A stretch of DNA of 60,000 nt from Cristatella mucedo (GCA_009760855.2 WPIO01000017.1:2171501-2231500), one strand, 5' to 3'. Counted from the stretch's first letter, positions 1 to 33,893 are shown. A program made the numbers and translations. The notes: generated from the sequence alone by a model not told the origin.

Positions 1-64
1 GGCGGCAGCCAGCGGGCGTCGTAGCTCTCAGCGTAATAATAATGTAGTCTAAATTGTCGTCGCG

Positions 65-426
65 AATAATAATAATGCACTTGATAAAGCACCCCCAGGG
101 AACTCAATCTCTTTCTAGGCGCTTTACATTTGCTGCAAAGGGAAATGCAATTGAATGGTAAGTAAAATCATGCTTGAAAAACAAAGAAAATGAATAATAT
201 GGTTAGGGGTGACATGTACAGGGTCAGCATGCAAATGTGGTTAGTGGCAGCATGCAGTGTCAGCACGCATTAGCACATATAGGACGAATCGCAGGGACCC
301 ACTAAATGCTGTCCTAAATAGGTGTGTTTTTAAGTTCCTTTTAAATATGGTCAGGCCAGGGGATGTTCTGACGCAGGTCGGGAGGGAGTTCCAGGCTTTG
401 GGAGCAAACGAACTAAATGTCCGTCG
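65..426 (-). mobile_element. LINE-A 3' fragment (CR1/L2-like non-LTR retrotransposon)
   Basis: On the minus strand this codes for the typical C-terminal end of the family, with [16 protein letters not shown] followed by LKTHLFRTAF. The short 3' UTR then carries the conserved hairpin (GCGCCTAGAAAGAG paired with CTCTGAGGGCGC in better copies) and an (ATT)n tail at 65-76. It is 5'-truncated near 426, where similarity to the other copies stops. A second short AAT run at 34-45 may be part of the same tail. It is not expected to be functional. Confidence 0.8.
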
Positions 427-836
427 GCGGTCGATTGCTGCTGCACAATAAGCTAGGCGTCCGCAGCTGCCGCAGCTGAGGGCGGTCACAGCTCCCCCCT
501 AGCAGACTCGCTTCCGCCCCCACCCATAGATGCGCCATCCGTGCTTTAGTGACGCGCTGCAGGCGGCTACCGACGGCGGTCGTAGCTCCGCCGCCGCATC
601 AAATCGCTGTAGCAGCCGCCCAGTTCAAAAACTTCCATCGGCGAGTTTGTAACAGTAAATATCTTGCACTGTTTATTCGCACCGTCCATGGCAGTGAAAC
701 GTATGTATGCTAAATGGCCTAGATTATGGCAGTGCTTTAGCGGTTCCTGAATTGAGTTCTGTTTCTCGGCATGCGGACACTATCACTAACTCTTAGATAG
801 TAATGGTAACGCCATGGTCGTTGCGTATACATGAGT
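427..836. other. no recognised feature
   Basis: This is a moderately GC-rich stretch with CAG/CCG-type low complexity. I see no supportable gene, RNA or element here. Confidence 0.5.
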
Positions 837-918
837 GACGAGGTGGCCGAGTGGTTAAGGCGGTGCCCTGCTAAGGCATTTCCCTCTGGGAGCGTGGGTT
901 CGAATCCCATCCTCGTCG
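837..918 (+). tRNA. tRNA-Ser (anticodon GCT)
   Basis: The 82-nt sequence folds as a class II tRNA. The acceptor stem pairs GACGAGG (837-843) with CCTCGTC (911-917), and G918 is the discriminator base. The A box (TGGCCGAGTGG) and B box (GGTTCGAATCC) are intact internal Pol III promoters. The anticodon GCT lies in CTGCTAA and is followed by the long variable arm expected for serine tRNAs. There is no intron. Unlike the tRNA-like SINE heads elsewhere in the window, all arms are intact, so this looks like a working gene that decodes AGC/AGT. Confidence 0.93.
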
Positions 919-1206
919 ATATTTTTCTGATGCGTAATGACGGATCAGACATTTGCATATCAATTCCTTAGAATCCTCAGGTGATCAATATTTATTAAGT
1001 TATGATAACAGTTCTTCTGCCAGACAAGCAGCTATGAAATCAGATGCTACTCTTTAGCTATTTTGGCCATTTATCAGGAGATAATTTACAAATATGCACG
1101 TGTAGCTAAATATGTCCCCAGACAGAAATTGATTTGTGCCTTCAAAGGTTATAGAGCGACTTTAATACCAAATTGTAGACACCATTGATATTATTTTTCC
1201 CTCTTT
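919..1206. other. no recognised feature
   Basis: AT-rich spacer between the tRNA gene and a LINE tail. Nothing is supportable. Confidence 0.5.
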
Positions 1207-3300
1207 AATAATAATACACTTGATAAAGCACCCTCGGTGAACTCAATCTCTTTCTAGGCACTGTGCATTTGCTGCAAAAGAAGCACGGTTGAATGGTGAG
1301 TGGTATCATGCTTGATAAACAACATGAATAGCATGGTTAGGGGTAACAGGCATCGGGTCAGCATGCAAGTATGGTTAGTAGCAGCATGCAACAGTGTCAG
1401 CATCCATAAGCACATAAAGGACGAATCACTGGGACCCACTAAATGCTGTCCTAAATAGGTACTTTTTATTTTCTTTTTAAATGTGGTCAAGTCATGGGAT
1501 GTCTTGACGCAAGTCGGGAGTGAGTTCTAGGCTTGGGGAGCATACAAACTAAATGCACGGTCTCCAAAGGATTTGAGGTTTGTACAAGGTATAAGTAAAC
1601 AGTTGATTTGATTCCATTTGATTCCGAAAAGCAGGTGGTACGATGCTTAGTCTGGTGGGGAGAGTAGATCTGATAGGTAGGCAGAAGTAACAGAATGAAG
1701 GGACCTAAAAGTGAGCGACAAAACCTTGTTGGTCATGCTGTTGCATGTCATTCTGTTGCTTGACTGGTGGCCAGTGCAGGTCGGCGAGAAGTGGCGTGAT
1801 GTGGCAACTGCACCGCTCACGACAGACAAGCCTAGCTGCAGAGTTTTGCACCAGCTGTAAGTGCCTGATGCCGGTAGGCTAGCAAGCAGTGAGTTACAGA
1901 AGTCAAGACGGAATGTCACAAATGCATGGACCAACTTGAATGTGGTATCACTATCTTAACAAGCCTTAATTTTAGCAATGTTATGCAGCTGAAAATAGGC
2001 AGACTTTATTGTGGAGATTTGTGGTGGAGGCAGACTTTATTGTGGTCTAACAAGGGGTCACACCATAATTTTGTGCATATTCAACAAAAGATATGCTGGT
2101 AGAGCCAATTTTGAGCATTAGCCTTTCCAATTTCTGAATCACACTTGGTTTGCCCATGACTAGTAAGTTAGTTTTACCATAATTTAGTTTAAGAAAATTT
2201 GCTGCCATCCATGTGCAGATGTGATCAATACATGCAGCAAGGGAGTTGAGAGAATTTGAAGTGCTCGAGGGCTGGGAGGGATCAAAGTAAAGGTACAACT
2301 AAGTGTCATCCGTATATAAGTGAAAGCCTAGATTGTGCTTGGCAATCACATCGGCAAGAGGCAGAGTATAAATCGTGAAAAGAACCGGACCAAGCACGGA
2401 GCCCTGAGGTACCCCATATTTCAGAGGTACCTCGGATGATCTTTGTCCATATACGTCAATACTCTGGTCTCCCACTGAGATAGGACCTGAACCATTGTAG
2501 AGCAGTGCCAGTGATGCCCAGGTGAGATGAGAGGCGCTCAAGAAGAACTTGGTGATCGATAGTATCAAAAGCTACCGAAATATCGAGCAAAACAAGCAGA
2601 CTCTACCCATGTCTGCATTCCTAAGTAGGTCGTTGTACAACCTAAGCAATGCTGATTCCGTAGAGTGATTAGCTCTAAAGCTAGACTGGAACTTACTGGC
2701 AAGGTTTGAAGTTTCAATATATGAATTCAGCTGGTCTGCCACGACTCGTTCCAGTGTCATTCATGTGAGTGGTAGAAGGGAGACTGGGCGGTAGTTGCTC
2801 AAGTTCTCTTGGTCTAGTGATGCTTTCTTGAGAAGTGGCCTGACTAAAACTTTTTGAAAGGTGCTGGGACTTGACCTGAGGCTAATGACATTAATGTTAG
2901 TTATGCATGGCAGCAGCAGATCAATGCAGCACAGGAACAGAATAGCGGCAATACGGTCCAAAGGACTTGTTGCCTTCTTTGATTGGGATATGAACTTCAG
3001 GACGAGATCACTATTGACCTGCTTGAATGTAGACATTGAAGTGCTGCAAGGAATCGAGGGACAGCATTCTAGGAGGGATGCTGCCATCGTAGGGATAACT
3101 CCCTGATCTTGTCTATCTTCTGGACAAAGAAGCCAGAGAAGCGATCAGCTACATCATTAACAATTTTGCAAGATTAAGAAACAACTAGATGATAAAGGAT
3201 GGCTCACCAGTTACGTCAGGGGAAGCTCAGGCTCGCCTTCCAACTCACAGTTAAAGTATCCTGGATTCTCCCGAGTGTAAACTAGTTGCTTAAAAAATGT
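1207..3300 (-). mobile_element. LINE-A copy with decayed reverse transcriptase
   Basis: The minus strand reads, from high to low coordinates, through the pre-RT linker, the RT and the C-terminal domain of a CR1/L2-like LINE. LSNYRPVSLLPLT lies near 2770, ASKFQSSFRANHSTESAL near 2690, [20 protein letters not shown] near 2400 and FHLYTDDT near 2310. The terminal YLSDLL region lies near 1660. The usual FYADD catalytic motif reads LYTDD here. The frame is broken into at least five pieces by stops and frameshifts. The 3' hairpin and (ATT)n tail are at about 1207-1275. A stretch near 3110-3160 still reads like the DVADRFSGFF linker of this group, so the 5' boundary is approximate. This is a dead, 5'-truncated copy. 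Confidence 0.85.
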
Positions 3301-4576
3301 ATGCAAAACATCGGTCATCAAGCGTGAAGCCATGACTGTGAAGCCAATTAATGGAGTTATTCAGCTTATTGAAAATACTTTTCTCACGTGGCAGCGCTGA
3401 TGTGCAGGCCCAGATCAACTGGGAGCAGGAGTTAACATACCTAGGATAAATGGTTAGTACCTGCACCACTTCGCGGTATCGCTAATTTGCTAGGTTAGAG
3501 CTGATTTAACAAGGTAATTATCTTTTAAGTTCCACGGTCTGTCCTCACTGAATAGACCGAATTCCGAGCTGACGATCCGAGTCAGTGCATGATGACATGC
3601 ATTCTTAGCTCTCTATCCTAAAAGCCGACGTCCCCGGCTTAAGACAGACAGACACAGAAGCCGCACGAGTGTAAAGGTACACGCACTAGGGCAACAGTAA
3701 TGACGAAGTTTACTAGCGTTAGCCACTCCAAGCGTTGGTAAACATCAGACGCTAACTTTCTTCAGACGCCCCACAGACTGTGGAAAAGTCAATACGACGT
3801 TCACTTTTGTTCAGAGCCCAGGATACAATAAGAGATGCTTCATGGAAATACAGGTCAGGAGACTGACTGAGTCACACCAATACCGTAACGAGCTCTATGC
3901 TAAACTCACCAATGTTGCAGAAAAAACTTTGGCGAGTCAAAACTCTGCCGTGAGCTTTTCTGATAACTCAGGAGTTTTCAACCTACCCTCACCCACCCTT
4001 GCCTGTCATTTCATTAAAAAAATTCTAGAGCCACACCAACTTGACAGCCATTCGGGAATCGATTCAAGGGAGAATACAATCGAATCCTCCCTAGACTGAA
4101 TGATACTCCCATTCCTTGGATCTTCGAATCCTTAAATCAGTAATTACACGCACGGATACTTTTTTTTTATCTACAAATCGTTATGCAAGACATCCTCGAC
4201 ATCCAAGATGACATCACACTGCAGGCCTTAAATGATAGTGGTGTACTTAAAGTAATTGTCGAGTTGTAAATTCAAATTATCCTCGAAGCCTCACTAGGCT
4301 GAAACTACTACTGAACTACTAAAGTAAAGTAAAAAAACTACTACTACTGAAGCGTTCTGGTGGAGTTATAAGCAGAGTCTCTCATCTTGCTGCCAGATAT
4401 ACGATCCAGGTCACCGACTCATAAGCTTCATTGCATAATACAGATAAGCTCGCTGCATAAGCATGACCCGCAAGGCATGAACACTTATCCATCAAATTCT
4501 TCGTGTGCATGTACCTGCTTACACTATGCCAGCTGCTTGCGGAAGTTACAACCAATCATTTGGCAATGCTTTCTAT
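3301..4576. other. no recognised feature
   Basis: I recognise no gene here. An 85-codon open frame on the plus strand (3842-4099) has no detectable domain and no splice context, and is probably chance. Some of the left end could be the decayed 5' part of the neighbouring LINE. Confidence 0.4.
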
Positions 4577-4650
4577 ACAGCCTCTGTAAAGTGTCCAGAA
4601 AGAGTTTCAGTTCTCCGAGGGCGCTATATAAATGTATTATTATTATATAA
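4577..4650 (+). mobile_element. S1-type SINE or LINE 3' tail
   Basis: The sequence holds the family 3' hairpin, with GTCCAGAAAGAG and CTCCGAGGGCGC, followed by TATATAAATG and an ATT tail. The TATATAAATG form is that of SINE S1 (compare 49888-49910) rather than LINE-A. Confidence 0.55.
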
Positions 4651-4774
4651 ACTTCAAGCTCCTTGGCACAAACAAGTACCTCTGTTCACAGCTAAAGAAA
4701 ACGTAAAACATAGCGCGCGAACGAATTCTGTCCCAACAGTGTCCTCGAAACGGATCAAACTAGCTTGCGGTCAC

Positions 4775-4780
4775 TTTATT
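4775..4780 (-). promoter_or_regulatory. candidate polyadenylation signal of the MAP3K gene
   Basis: AATAAA on the minus strand, about 1.44 kb downstream of the MAP3K stop codon. It is the first canonical hexamer I noticed in that direction. The assignment is an inference. A variant signal nearer the stop cannot be excluded. Confidence 0.3.
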
Positions 4781-4910
4781 ACTTCAAACAGCATAACAAA
4801 ACATAATGATGTATAACAATCACAGTTATGATAGAATATGCCACCATCAGAGCAGCTCGATAGGTGCTGCTCCGGCTGCACACGCACTTCATATATTAAC
4901 TTACACGTAC

Positions 4911-4957
<47 letters not shown>

Positions 4958-6218
4958 ATAAAAATGCATGGCACTCTTTGTGCCAGCTAAGCAGTCAGCA
5001 TTCGCCTACGGTTAAAATAAAGCCGTGCCTGGCAAATTTGGCTGCCAGCAACCAAGAGGCACCGTGACGTATGCAAGGCACCGTGACGTATGCCAGCCAC
5101 ACACCAGCAAGTCACCTAAGTTGGCTAGACAAAACCACCTTCGGACTTGTACAAATATGGCAAGCATTCAGCTGCACGGCATCGCCTGCCTCTGCTAGCC
5201 GACCACGTAGCTGCAACGGCCGTGCCCGTGCCAGCTGCCGCGACGCAAAAATCTCACAATTAGGAGCACAGCACGAAAAAACCAGCGCCCTCGTTTACAG
5301 CCCTGACGTCATGGTTGCTCGTTGGGCACGATCACGGGACAAGGCTGACGCAACGTGCTGCTGGGTAGCCCTATCGAACGAGGCCGGACAAAGGAAAGAA
5401 AAAAAAAAAAGTGGAGCCTCCGCCCGATTCTCGGTTACTAACGGAATGTGGAATGAAAACAGACGTCAAAGTGGCAACAGCAGCAGCAGTGCCCGGCGGC
5501 TGCGACGATGACAGCAGGGGCAGCAGTGGGTAGGCAGGTGGGTGGATTGCCGGCAGCCGGCTTTGGGCGGCTCTGCGCTGATCCCTACGTGCCGAATGCA
5601 GCAAAACGAGCAGCCAGCTGCACTGCCCCGCTAACAAGAAAACGGAAACAAGAATCTCATCCTTCTTAAAGTCGCAACGCCATCAATAGGACAGACACTG
5701 CTGCCACCCCGCGATCCTAGGCACTCACCCACCCACTAGCTTGAGGGCGTCGCAAGATGCGCAGCAACCTGCAGCCCGCACTCGCCGTGCATACAGTCGT
5801 CAGAGAAACGCAAGGGGGGGGCAACTAGCAAGAAGCACTCAAGCAAGGCACAAGGTCAAAGAAAAGGCCAAAGAGCCGCTGCCGACGATGCAGCAGCACG
5901 GCCCTGAGGTGGCACGTGTATAGACTGCAGCCGGTCGAATCGAGCAGTTGCACACCGCCTAGCCCGACAACGGTGTGCCGAGCTAGCTGTGTCACACATA
6001 GCTTTGAGTGTGCACACGCTTACGCATGTACAAATATTAAAACTCGGGCTCTGGCTTTGCCAAAAAACCCTTATATACAAAAGCAGTAATTCCATAATAT
6101 ATGAAACTACGGCTGCACACACTTTCTGTCCCGTACACGCCTATGCGAAGGCTCTTGGGACGACGCAGTGGCCTCGCACGACTCCGCCCACTCTGCCCTG
6201 CAGCAGCAGCAGCAGCTC
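4781..6218 (-). other. probable 3' UTR / downstream flank of the MAP3K gene
   Basis: This lies directly downstream of the terminal kinase exon. It holds a (TA)n run at 4916-4954, an adenine run near 5400-5410 and CAG-rich low complexity. Several open frames of 60-146 codons occur on both strands, but their composition is repetitive and none has a recognisable domain. I treat it as non-coding. Confidence 0.4.
4916..4954. repeat. (TA)n microsatellite
   Basis: Uninterrupted TA dinucleotides, about 39 bp. Confidence 0.95.
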
Positions 6219-28130
<21,912 letters not shown>

Positions 28131-28134
<4 letters not shown>

Positions 28135-28188
28135 CTTGAGGATAGCAGGGTTGGAGCTTGCCCACGTCCTCTTCAGCAGGTGGCTGGC
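28131..28188 (-). CDS. MAP3K2/3: MAP3K2/3 exon carrying the start codon
   Basis: Acceptor CTTATTCTGCAG/GCC and donor CAAGATGG/GTAAGT. The proposed ATG is 28134-28132, in the context CAAGATGG (A at -3, G at +4). Only four coding bases lie here, and the split codon makes Glu2. The frame is open upstream through this exon and the 48-bp exon at 30977-31024. In the next leader exon (32883-32944) the same frame meets a TAA with no Met in between, which supports this ATG as the start if those exons are joined. Confidence 0.72.
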
Positions 28189-28250
28189 CTGCAGAATAAG
28201 GTAAAGCACACGTGAACCAGAGCTACTTTTACTATACAAACCCATACTTA

Positions 28251-28312
28251 GTACTACTGCTGCTGCTGCATCTGCTGCTACTACTACTACTACTACTACT
28301 ACTACCACTGCT
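28251..28312. repeat. (CTG)n/(CTA)n trinucleotide repeat
   Basis: Trinucleotide low complexity about 60 bp upstream (gene sense) of the start-codon exon acceptor. Confidence 0.85.
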
Positions 28313-28514
28313 ACCATGCTGTTGCGGCTGCAAAAACTGCTCGCCAAGCAAGCAGCAGCAGCTCACGGCCACCGAGGGAGCATGTCACCTCGTGACATAG
28401 TGCCATGGCAGGTTATCACAGCTGAGCCACCTAAAATGAAATATTGGCCGATGCGGCAGCCAGCCGATTAACTTGTGTACTAAACACCCAAACCGGATGT
28501 GGTACAGCTATGAA

Positions 28515-28640
28515 GAATGACAAAAAACGCTGCAGTCGTCCTTGGGACTCGAACTCACGACCAACGAGACCCAGAGGCAAGAGTTGTACTTAACCACCCA
28601 TCTAGCAATACGAGATCCCCGAAAAGATCCCCGGAAGTCA
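28515..28640 (-). mobile_element. tRNA-derived SINE
   Basis: The minus strand has TAGATGGGTGGTTAAGTACA as an A-box region and GGTCGTGAGTTCGAGTCCCA as a B box. It resembles S2 in the B-box wording but lacks its 3' end. Confidence 0.6.
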
Positions 28641-28729
28641 ATAGAAAATGCAAGCAGCAGCTGAACCCCACCTCGTTTGTGAGCTTCAGTGGGGAGCCAG
28701 GTTTTAGCACCAACCCCAAAAGCATAAGA

Positions 28730-29165
28730 CAATAATAATAATAATAATAATAGTAGCAAGACATTCGTATAGTGCCCACAGAGAACTAAATCTCTCTCCC
28801 TCTCTCGGCACTTTAATACTCTCTTAAGGAAGCATGCCAATTGGCTGGGAATGACATGCACAGCATCAGCATGCACAAGCGCACAAAGGACAATTCACGA
28901 GACCCAGCAAATGCTGTGAGGAACAGTTTGGTTTTTAGCTTCTTTTTAAATGTAGAGCCAGGGGATGCCGTGATGTCAGTAGGGAGAAAGCTAGAGGCCT
29001 CAGGAGTAGACCAACTAAAAACACAGCCTCCACAGGAACTGAGATTGGCTAGAGATGGCCACACGACTTGAGTCAGAAGAGCGCTAGTGAAATGCCTAAC
29101 CCAATTAGGAAGTATACTGTCGAGGTAGGATGGAAACCTGTAGTGGGCAAGCCAGTATTGCCAAC
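28730..29165 (-). mobile_element. LINE-A-like 3' fragment (diverged subfamily)
   Basis: The minus strand codes for FTSALLTQVVWPSLANLSSC and STFKKKLKTKLFLTAFAGS, followed by a 3' UTR with a variant hairpin and an (ATT)n tail at 28730-28752. The layout is the same as LINE-A but the sequence is clearly diverged. Confidence 0.7.
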
Positions 29166-29204
29166 TGAAAGCAGTGGTGATAGCCATTGAGGCTTTTCTG
29201 CTAC

Positions 29205-29765
29205 TATGTAATGTATCTCCGTCTGTAACTCCACAAAGTCATAAAGACCATGTGGGTGTTACGCAGGAGAGTATTGTATAGCGCACTCACAGCCTAAGTG
29301 GCCTTCGGCATGCATTCGGTAGCCAACAGACTTCGTCTCACGCAACAAAGAGAAAGTGGGAAGCATAGCAGAGTCAGGAGAGCCGTTGAGGAAGTGAGTA
29401 GCATAGAAGTAGCAGCTCAGGACCGCTGAAAAGGATGTGCCATAGTCGGCAGTAGGAGAGGAGTTGTCGTTGCATAAGAATTCTGGAAGCAAGTTCCACA
29501 GTCTAGGACCTGCAGATCTAAAACTTCTGTTGCCAACTGTCTTTAAGTGGAGGAATGGGACAGCTATTTTATTGTCCACACCGACCTGAGGGTGCAAACA
29601 GGTTGAAACTGATGCAGCAGTTCAGCTATATACGAAGGAGCCAAGCCGTGGCGGGCCTTGTGGGTCAGCGTAAGAACTTTGCTCTGTATCCTTCGCTCAA
29701 CCGGCAACCATCCTAGCTCTTTCAGCAAAGGAGACACGTGCTCAACTACTATACACATGAGGTTG
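29205..29765 (-). mobile_element. LINE-B 3' fragment
   Basis: The minus strand codes for LLKELGWLPVERRIQSKVLT, then LTHKARHGLAPSYIAELLHQ and NRSFRSAGPRLWNLLPEFL. The 3' UTR includes GTTGGCTACCGAATGCATGC and GTAACACCCACATGGTCTTT. It is 5'-truncated at the compound microsatellite. Confidence 0.8.
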
Positions 29766-29778
29766 TTAAATCGGCCAA

Positions 29779-29782
29779 TATA

Positions 29783-29818
<36 letters not shown>

Positions 29819-29840
29819 TATATATGTATGTATATATATG

Positions 29841-29906
<66 letters not shown>

Positions 29907-29907
29907 G
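29779..29907. repeat. compound (TACA)n, (TA)n, (TG)n, (TA)n microsatellite
   Basis: TACA units at 29779-29810, then TA, TG at 29863-29886, and TA to 29907. It separates two LINE fragments that lie in the same orientation. Confidence 0.95.
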
Positions 29908-29929
29908 GGAGCAAGAGAAGGAAGGGATC

Positions 29930-30450
29930 TGATAGTGCAAAAAACTTTTAAGTTGATAGGCTGCATGATGGGAAGCCAGCTAAAGTTGGCGAAAAGTGGT
30001 GTAATGTGGCAACTGCGAAGCTTACGACGGTCAATCAGGGCTGGAGAGTTTTGCACCAACTGTAAGTGCATTATTGTACAGGCCAGAAGGCCTGCCAGTT
30101 GTGAGTTACATAGACCAACATGGATGTGGAATCTCTGCCTATGTAGACCTACATTTTTGCAAGATTTCGTTGCTGAAAGTAGGCAGACTTGACTGTGGAG
30201 CTGTCTGTGGTCTGGTCGAGTGGTGAAAGGTCACTCGGGAACAAGACACCCTTAATTCAGGCAGTTGGTACTCGAGACATGCAGGCCAAGCCCATCTTTA
30301 GAGCGAGGCTTGCCAATTTCGGAGAAGATGCTAGCTTGCCCAATAACCAGTAAGTTGGTTTTATCATAATTAAACTAGAGACAACATGCTGCCATCCAAG
30401 TGCCAATGTCAGCAACACATGCAGCAAAGGGAGTATTGCCAACAGTCCCT
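29930..30450 (-). mobile_element. LINE-A-like internal fragment
   Basis: The minus strand codes for LQLVQNSPALIDRRKLRSCH and [20 protein letters not shown], matching the RT C-terminal region, and runs upstream through the region just after the YADD motif. It lacks the 3' end. It may be the upstream continuation of the 28730-29165 fragment, split by the LINE-B copy and the microsatellite. Confidence 0.65.
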
Positions 30451-30588
30451 TCCACACTTACAGCAGGGCTGCTGAGAGTGCATAGCTGCAGCATGTACAA
30501 AATTGTGAAGTGAGCTGGGCAGCACGGTTGAACATTTTCTTCAAACAAACAAAACCGGCACAACCAAACTGAGATTAAAGAGCAGTGC

Positions 30589-30608
30589 TCTCTTTCCCTC
30601 TCTCTCTC

Positions 30609-30669
<61 letters not shown>

Positions 30670-30685
30670 TTCTCTCTCTCTCTCG
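30589..30685. repeat. (CT)n microsatellite
   Basis: About 97 bp of CT with a few CCC interruptions. Confidence 0.95.
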
Positions 30686-30976
30686 ATCTCTTTCCTTCTG
30701 AGCTCTTCCCCATCAGCCTGCATTTTTGGAAGTTCTCACCCAGAGGGCATGACCGAGATAGCCAGACACACTGCCTATTGACTAGCCACAAAAATGCACT
30801 CACATAAGTGCTCTGTCACCCATGGAGACAGACATGCAGCAGTGAGCTTAGACTCCCAGTGGCTTCCACCAACTGCTGGCCTCACCAATTTTCAGCTCAG
30901 CCTGACAGTGCACATGCATATAGCAGCAGCTACTGCCTTCCCCTGCTGCTGAGCTCTCTCACTCGTAAGCACGTAC

Positions 30977-31024
30977 CTGTTTGATGATATTGTTTTCCGG
31001 CTCAAGCTCTTTGGCAAATGAAGC
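30977..31024 (-). other. candidate MAP3K2/3 leader exon (48 bp)
   Basis: Acceptor GATGTTACTTAG/GCTT and donor AAACAG/GTACGT. Joined to 28131-28188 it stays open in the MAP3K frame. I read it as 5' leader because that frame has a stop further upstream with no Met after it. Transcript evidence is lacking. Confidence 0.45.
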
Positions 31025-32494
31025 CTAAGTAACATCACAGACAAACTACCTGGAGCGTTTTATATTGCACTGCTGCTGTTCCGGGAGTGCTGAGCTGAAG
31101 ATCACGAGGTCAGCAGTACCCAGCAGAAGCCCACTGTGCTGAGTGCCCTATGTCATGCCCTACTACTAGAAGTACTGCAACTAGACGCACTGGGCAGGCA
31201 CAGCTGGACATGACTAACAGGTTCCAGTAGGTAGACTTGATAAACTTAGCAGATAACTTAATAGAAAGCACCTATCGTCGGGCTCGTGCGATTTGGACAA
31301 AACGACCTCATGGCCATAGGTGTAGAAATGGGGGGGGGAGGGACAAGTAGGACCTCCCCCCCACCAACCTTAAAGGGTGTACCGGATGGCTCACCATCTC
31401 GGCTACAACCAGCCAGGCAGCTTTAGCTTTCCTACGATTGGCTGCCTTTGGCAAGGTCAAGGTCTGGTCGGTGTGTGTGGAACAGCTGATTCAGCTCACC
31501 TATTTATTTGTGCAGGCAGCCTGCTGCAGGTCTATTAACCCACGACCTGGTGAGGGGGAGGTCAGGTAGAGCTCCTGCCTTTACACTGAGCTAAGACCCA
31601 GCAGCTCCACGACTTCCAATCAAGTGTGTCAGAGAGGGCAGCCTAGTTTGCTTCTCCATTCACGGCTACAGCATGACATGAGGACATCGACAGGCAACTG
31701 TGCATGACCAAGGGCAAATAATGACAGCGTGTCTAGCGACATCGACAGGCAACTGTGCATGACCAAGGGCAAATAATGACAGCGTGTCTAGCTCATGAAG
31801 CAGCGTCCAACTCATGAAGCAGCGCCACCATCACTGGACCGGACACGTGATATGTACTGAGCAACTCTCGTTATAGCAGCCTGCCCCCAAAGTAGGTTCC
31901 GCTAAGGCAGGAGAACCGCAAAGCCTCGGTATCATCAGCTTGGACCACCAGCGGCAAACGATGGATCATTTCAGTCATGGCCTCAGGCAGCAGGGATCAG
32001 CTACATAAATACGTCGTTAACCTTTCACAAAAGCTGATAGGGGAAGTAGATGGGTGCACATCAGTGCACAATCTTGTGCTCTAGAGGGGTTACCTAATTG
32101 CAGACTGACTGTTGCAGCATGCCACATACAGCTAGATCGCCAAGGATTCGGATAGAGACAGTCGACACCAGTTCACTACAGCCAGATAGGCATACCAAGT
32201 TAAACAGCAAGGAGTGAAGGCAGACGTGCGAGACGACCTACAGCATGCTGGATGGGAGGGGGTTCTGTGGGGCAACAGCAGTCAGCAGGCTGCAGATATC
32301 AACACTGTTGAGCTGCCATCCTTTAGCTAAACCTCAGCAGTAAAACAGTTAAAGTGCATACATGAATGCAGTTAATTTGCCACCTGTAATCTCGAAGAAA
32401 AAACACCCCCCTGCATCAACATCCATTAACTTCACACCCCAAATAGGTAGCATTCCCTGATGTCAAGGTGACTACAACAGCATTTATTCAGTTA
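31025..32494 (-). other. intron/leader region, no recognised gene
   Basis: Contains the 55-bp tandem duplication listed separately and a possible degraded tRNA-like relic on the minus strand near 31525-31605 (TTAGCTCAGTGTAAAGGCAG as an A-box-like segment). Confidence 0.45.
31683..31792. repeat. 55-bp unit tandemly duplicated
   Basis: The unit starts GACATCGACAGGCAACTGTG and ends CAGCGTGTCTAGC. Two exact copies are adjacent (31683-31737, 31738-31792). A 19-bp duplication starting CTCATGAAGCAGCG follows directly. Confidence 0.95.
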
Positions 32495-32600
32495 ATAATA
32501 ATATAATAATAATACTGTACTTGATAAAGCGCCCTCAGAGAACTTAATCTCTTTCTAGGCGCTTTACATTTGCTCCAAAGGGAAATGCAATTAAATGCAA
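32495..32600 (-). mobile_element. LINE-A 3' tail
   Basis: An AAT run, then ACTTGATAAAGCGCCCTCAG and CTTTCTAGGCGCTTTACATT. Only the terminal hairpin region is present. Confidence 0.75.
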
Positions 32601-32882
32601 TTAACAGTTGCTGAAGGCAACTGTTATGTGTTCGATTATGATAAATGCCATGTGCACTCAGCATCGAGAAGCAACAAAATGCAATCTCCATCCATGGTAA
32701 TCTGAAGGCAAGAAGAATGGCCAAAAAGATGTGCTTTTAACACACTGCACAGCACACAGGACCGACCGGTGTTCCAGACAGTAAAGCGCCATCACAGAAA
32801 GCAGCCTTAACTAGATCTATGAGAGGTGAGAAAGGGGAAGAAAGCTACTAATGCATGGTAAAGATTACGGTAGCTGACTTAC

Positions 32883-32944
32883 CTTTATCTGTTACACGTC
32901 CATCTCCATGGTTGGCGGACACAGCAGTAGCAGTAACCCATTCC
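32883..32944 (-). other. candidate MAP3K2/3 leader exon (62 bp)
   Basis: Acceptor TTTCGGTGTTAG/GGAA and donor GATAAAG/GTAAGT. Read in the frame that would continue into the MAP3K start, it has a TAA stop and no following Met. One frame is open (EWVTATAVSANHGDGRVTDK) but its phase does not continue into the next exon. Confidence 0.4.
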
Positions 32945-33893
32945 CTAACACCGAAACAAGAAGTGGCTGACGGCCTGCACTTACATAACAAGGTACAATA
33001 TGCTCATTCTATCAGTAGTTCAACTATCATCTAGATATCGAAAAGATGCCCTGCGCGAGGGGGAGCTAGCTTTACGTGTGTGCTCGTGACGAGTACAGCA
33101 AACAGAGAGCCCGTTCTTCACTGACTGGTGGAGTAGAGGACGGCATCCAGTCGTTGAGCCCCTCCCCCTCCCCGTGTTTCGTAGGAGCCGAATACTCGAG
33201 GTCCGCCTAGCGAGGCTGAGATCTGCAGCACCGCCAATCCGCGGCGACCCAGCAGCCGGAAACTTAGTGAAACAATTCTCGGACCAAAGGTGCGCACAAT
33301 GAATTGCTGACGAAAGTTTCACGAGTCTCTCGCTTATACCGGCAATGAATATCTACACCCGCGAGGTACGTTACGCTTAACTTCCGTACAACAGAACGGC
33401 TGCATCTTCCCCTCGAAGCCACTTTACGCTAGAAGAAATACGCCCTCGGCCGCTTAAATGAAAACGCACAAGAAAATAGCGAAGTTCGCCAAGCAGAGGT
33501 ACAGATCCTAAACTCGGTTCACACGGTCTCAAGCCCCACCTGCAGAAAGGGGTCGGCTGCATGAATCCGAAACTAGCAGCATACATAATCTGCAGAGTTA
33601 CAAAGAATCTAGATAGTTTTTGGCATAAATTGGTCTGGCTAGACCCACAGTTTGAATGCTAGGACGCACTTGCCTTCGCACTCAGCAACACCGCCTGCCT
33701 GACTCCATTTTGATGCGATTTTGTTACGCTGATTCAGCCAGCATGACGTCACAACACCGCTCAGGTGCAGTCCACACTCAGGCCACACCCCCTCCAGCAG
33801 CCGCTCTTCGTTCGCTGAACTGCGATCGACTTGGTGCGCTTTCCTCATAATTTCATCAACGTCATCTAGATATTTATATTTGGCTACTCTTAC

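Noticed and set aside
5071-5511. A 146-codon plus-strand open frame
   Set aside because: Low-complexity end, no domain, no splice context. It lies antisense to the probable MAP3K 3' UTR.
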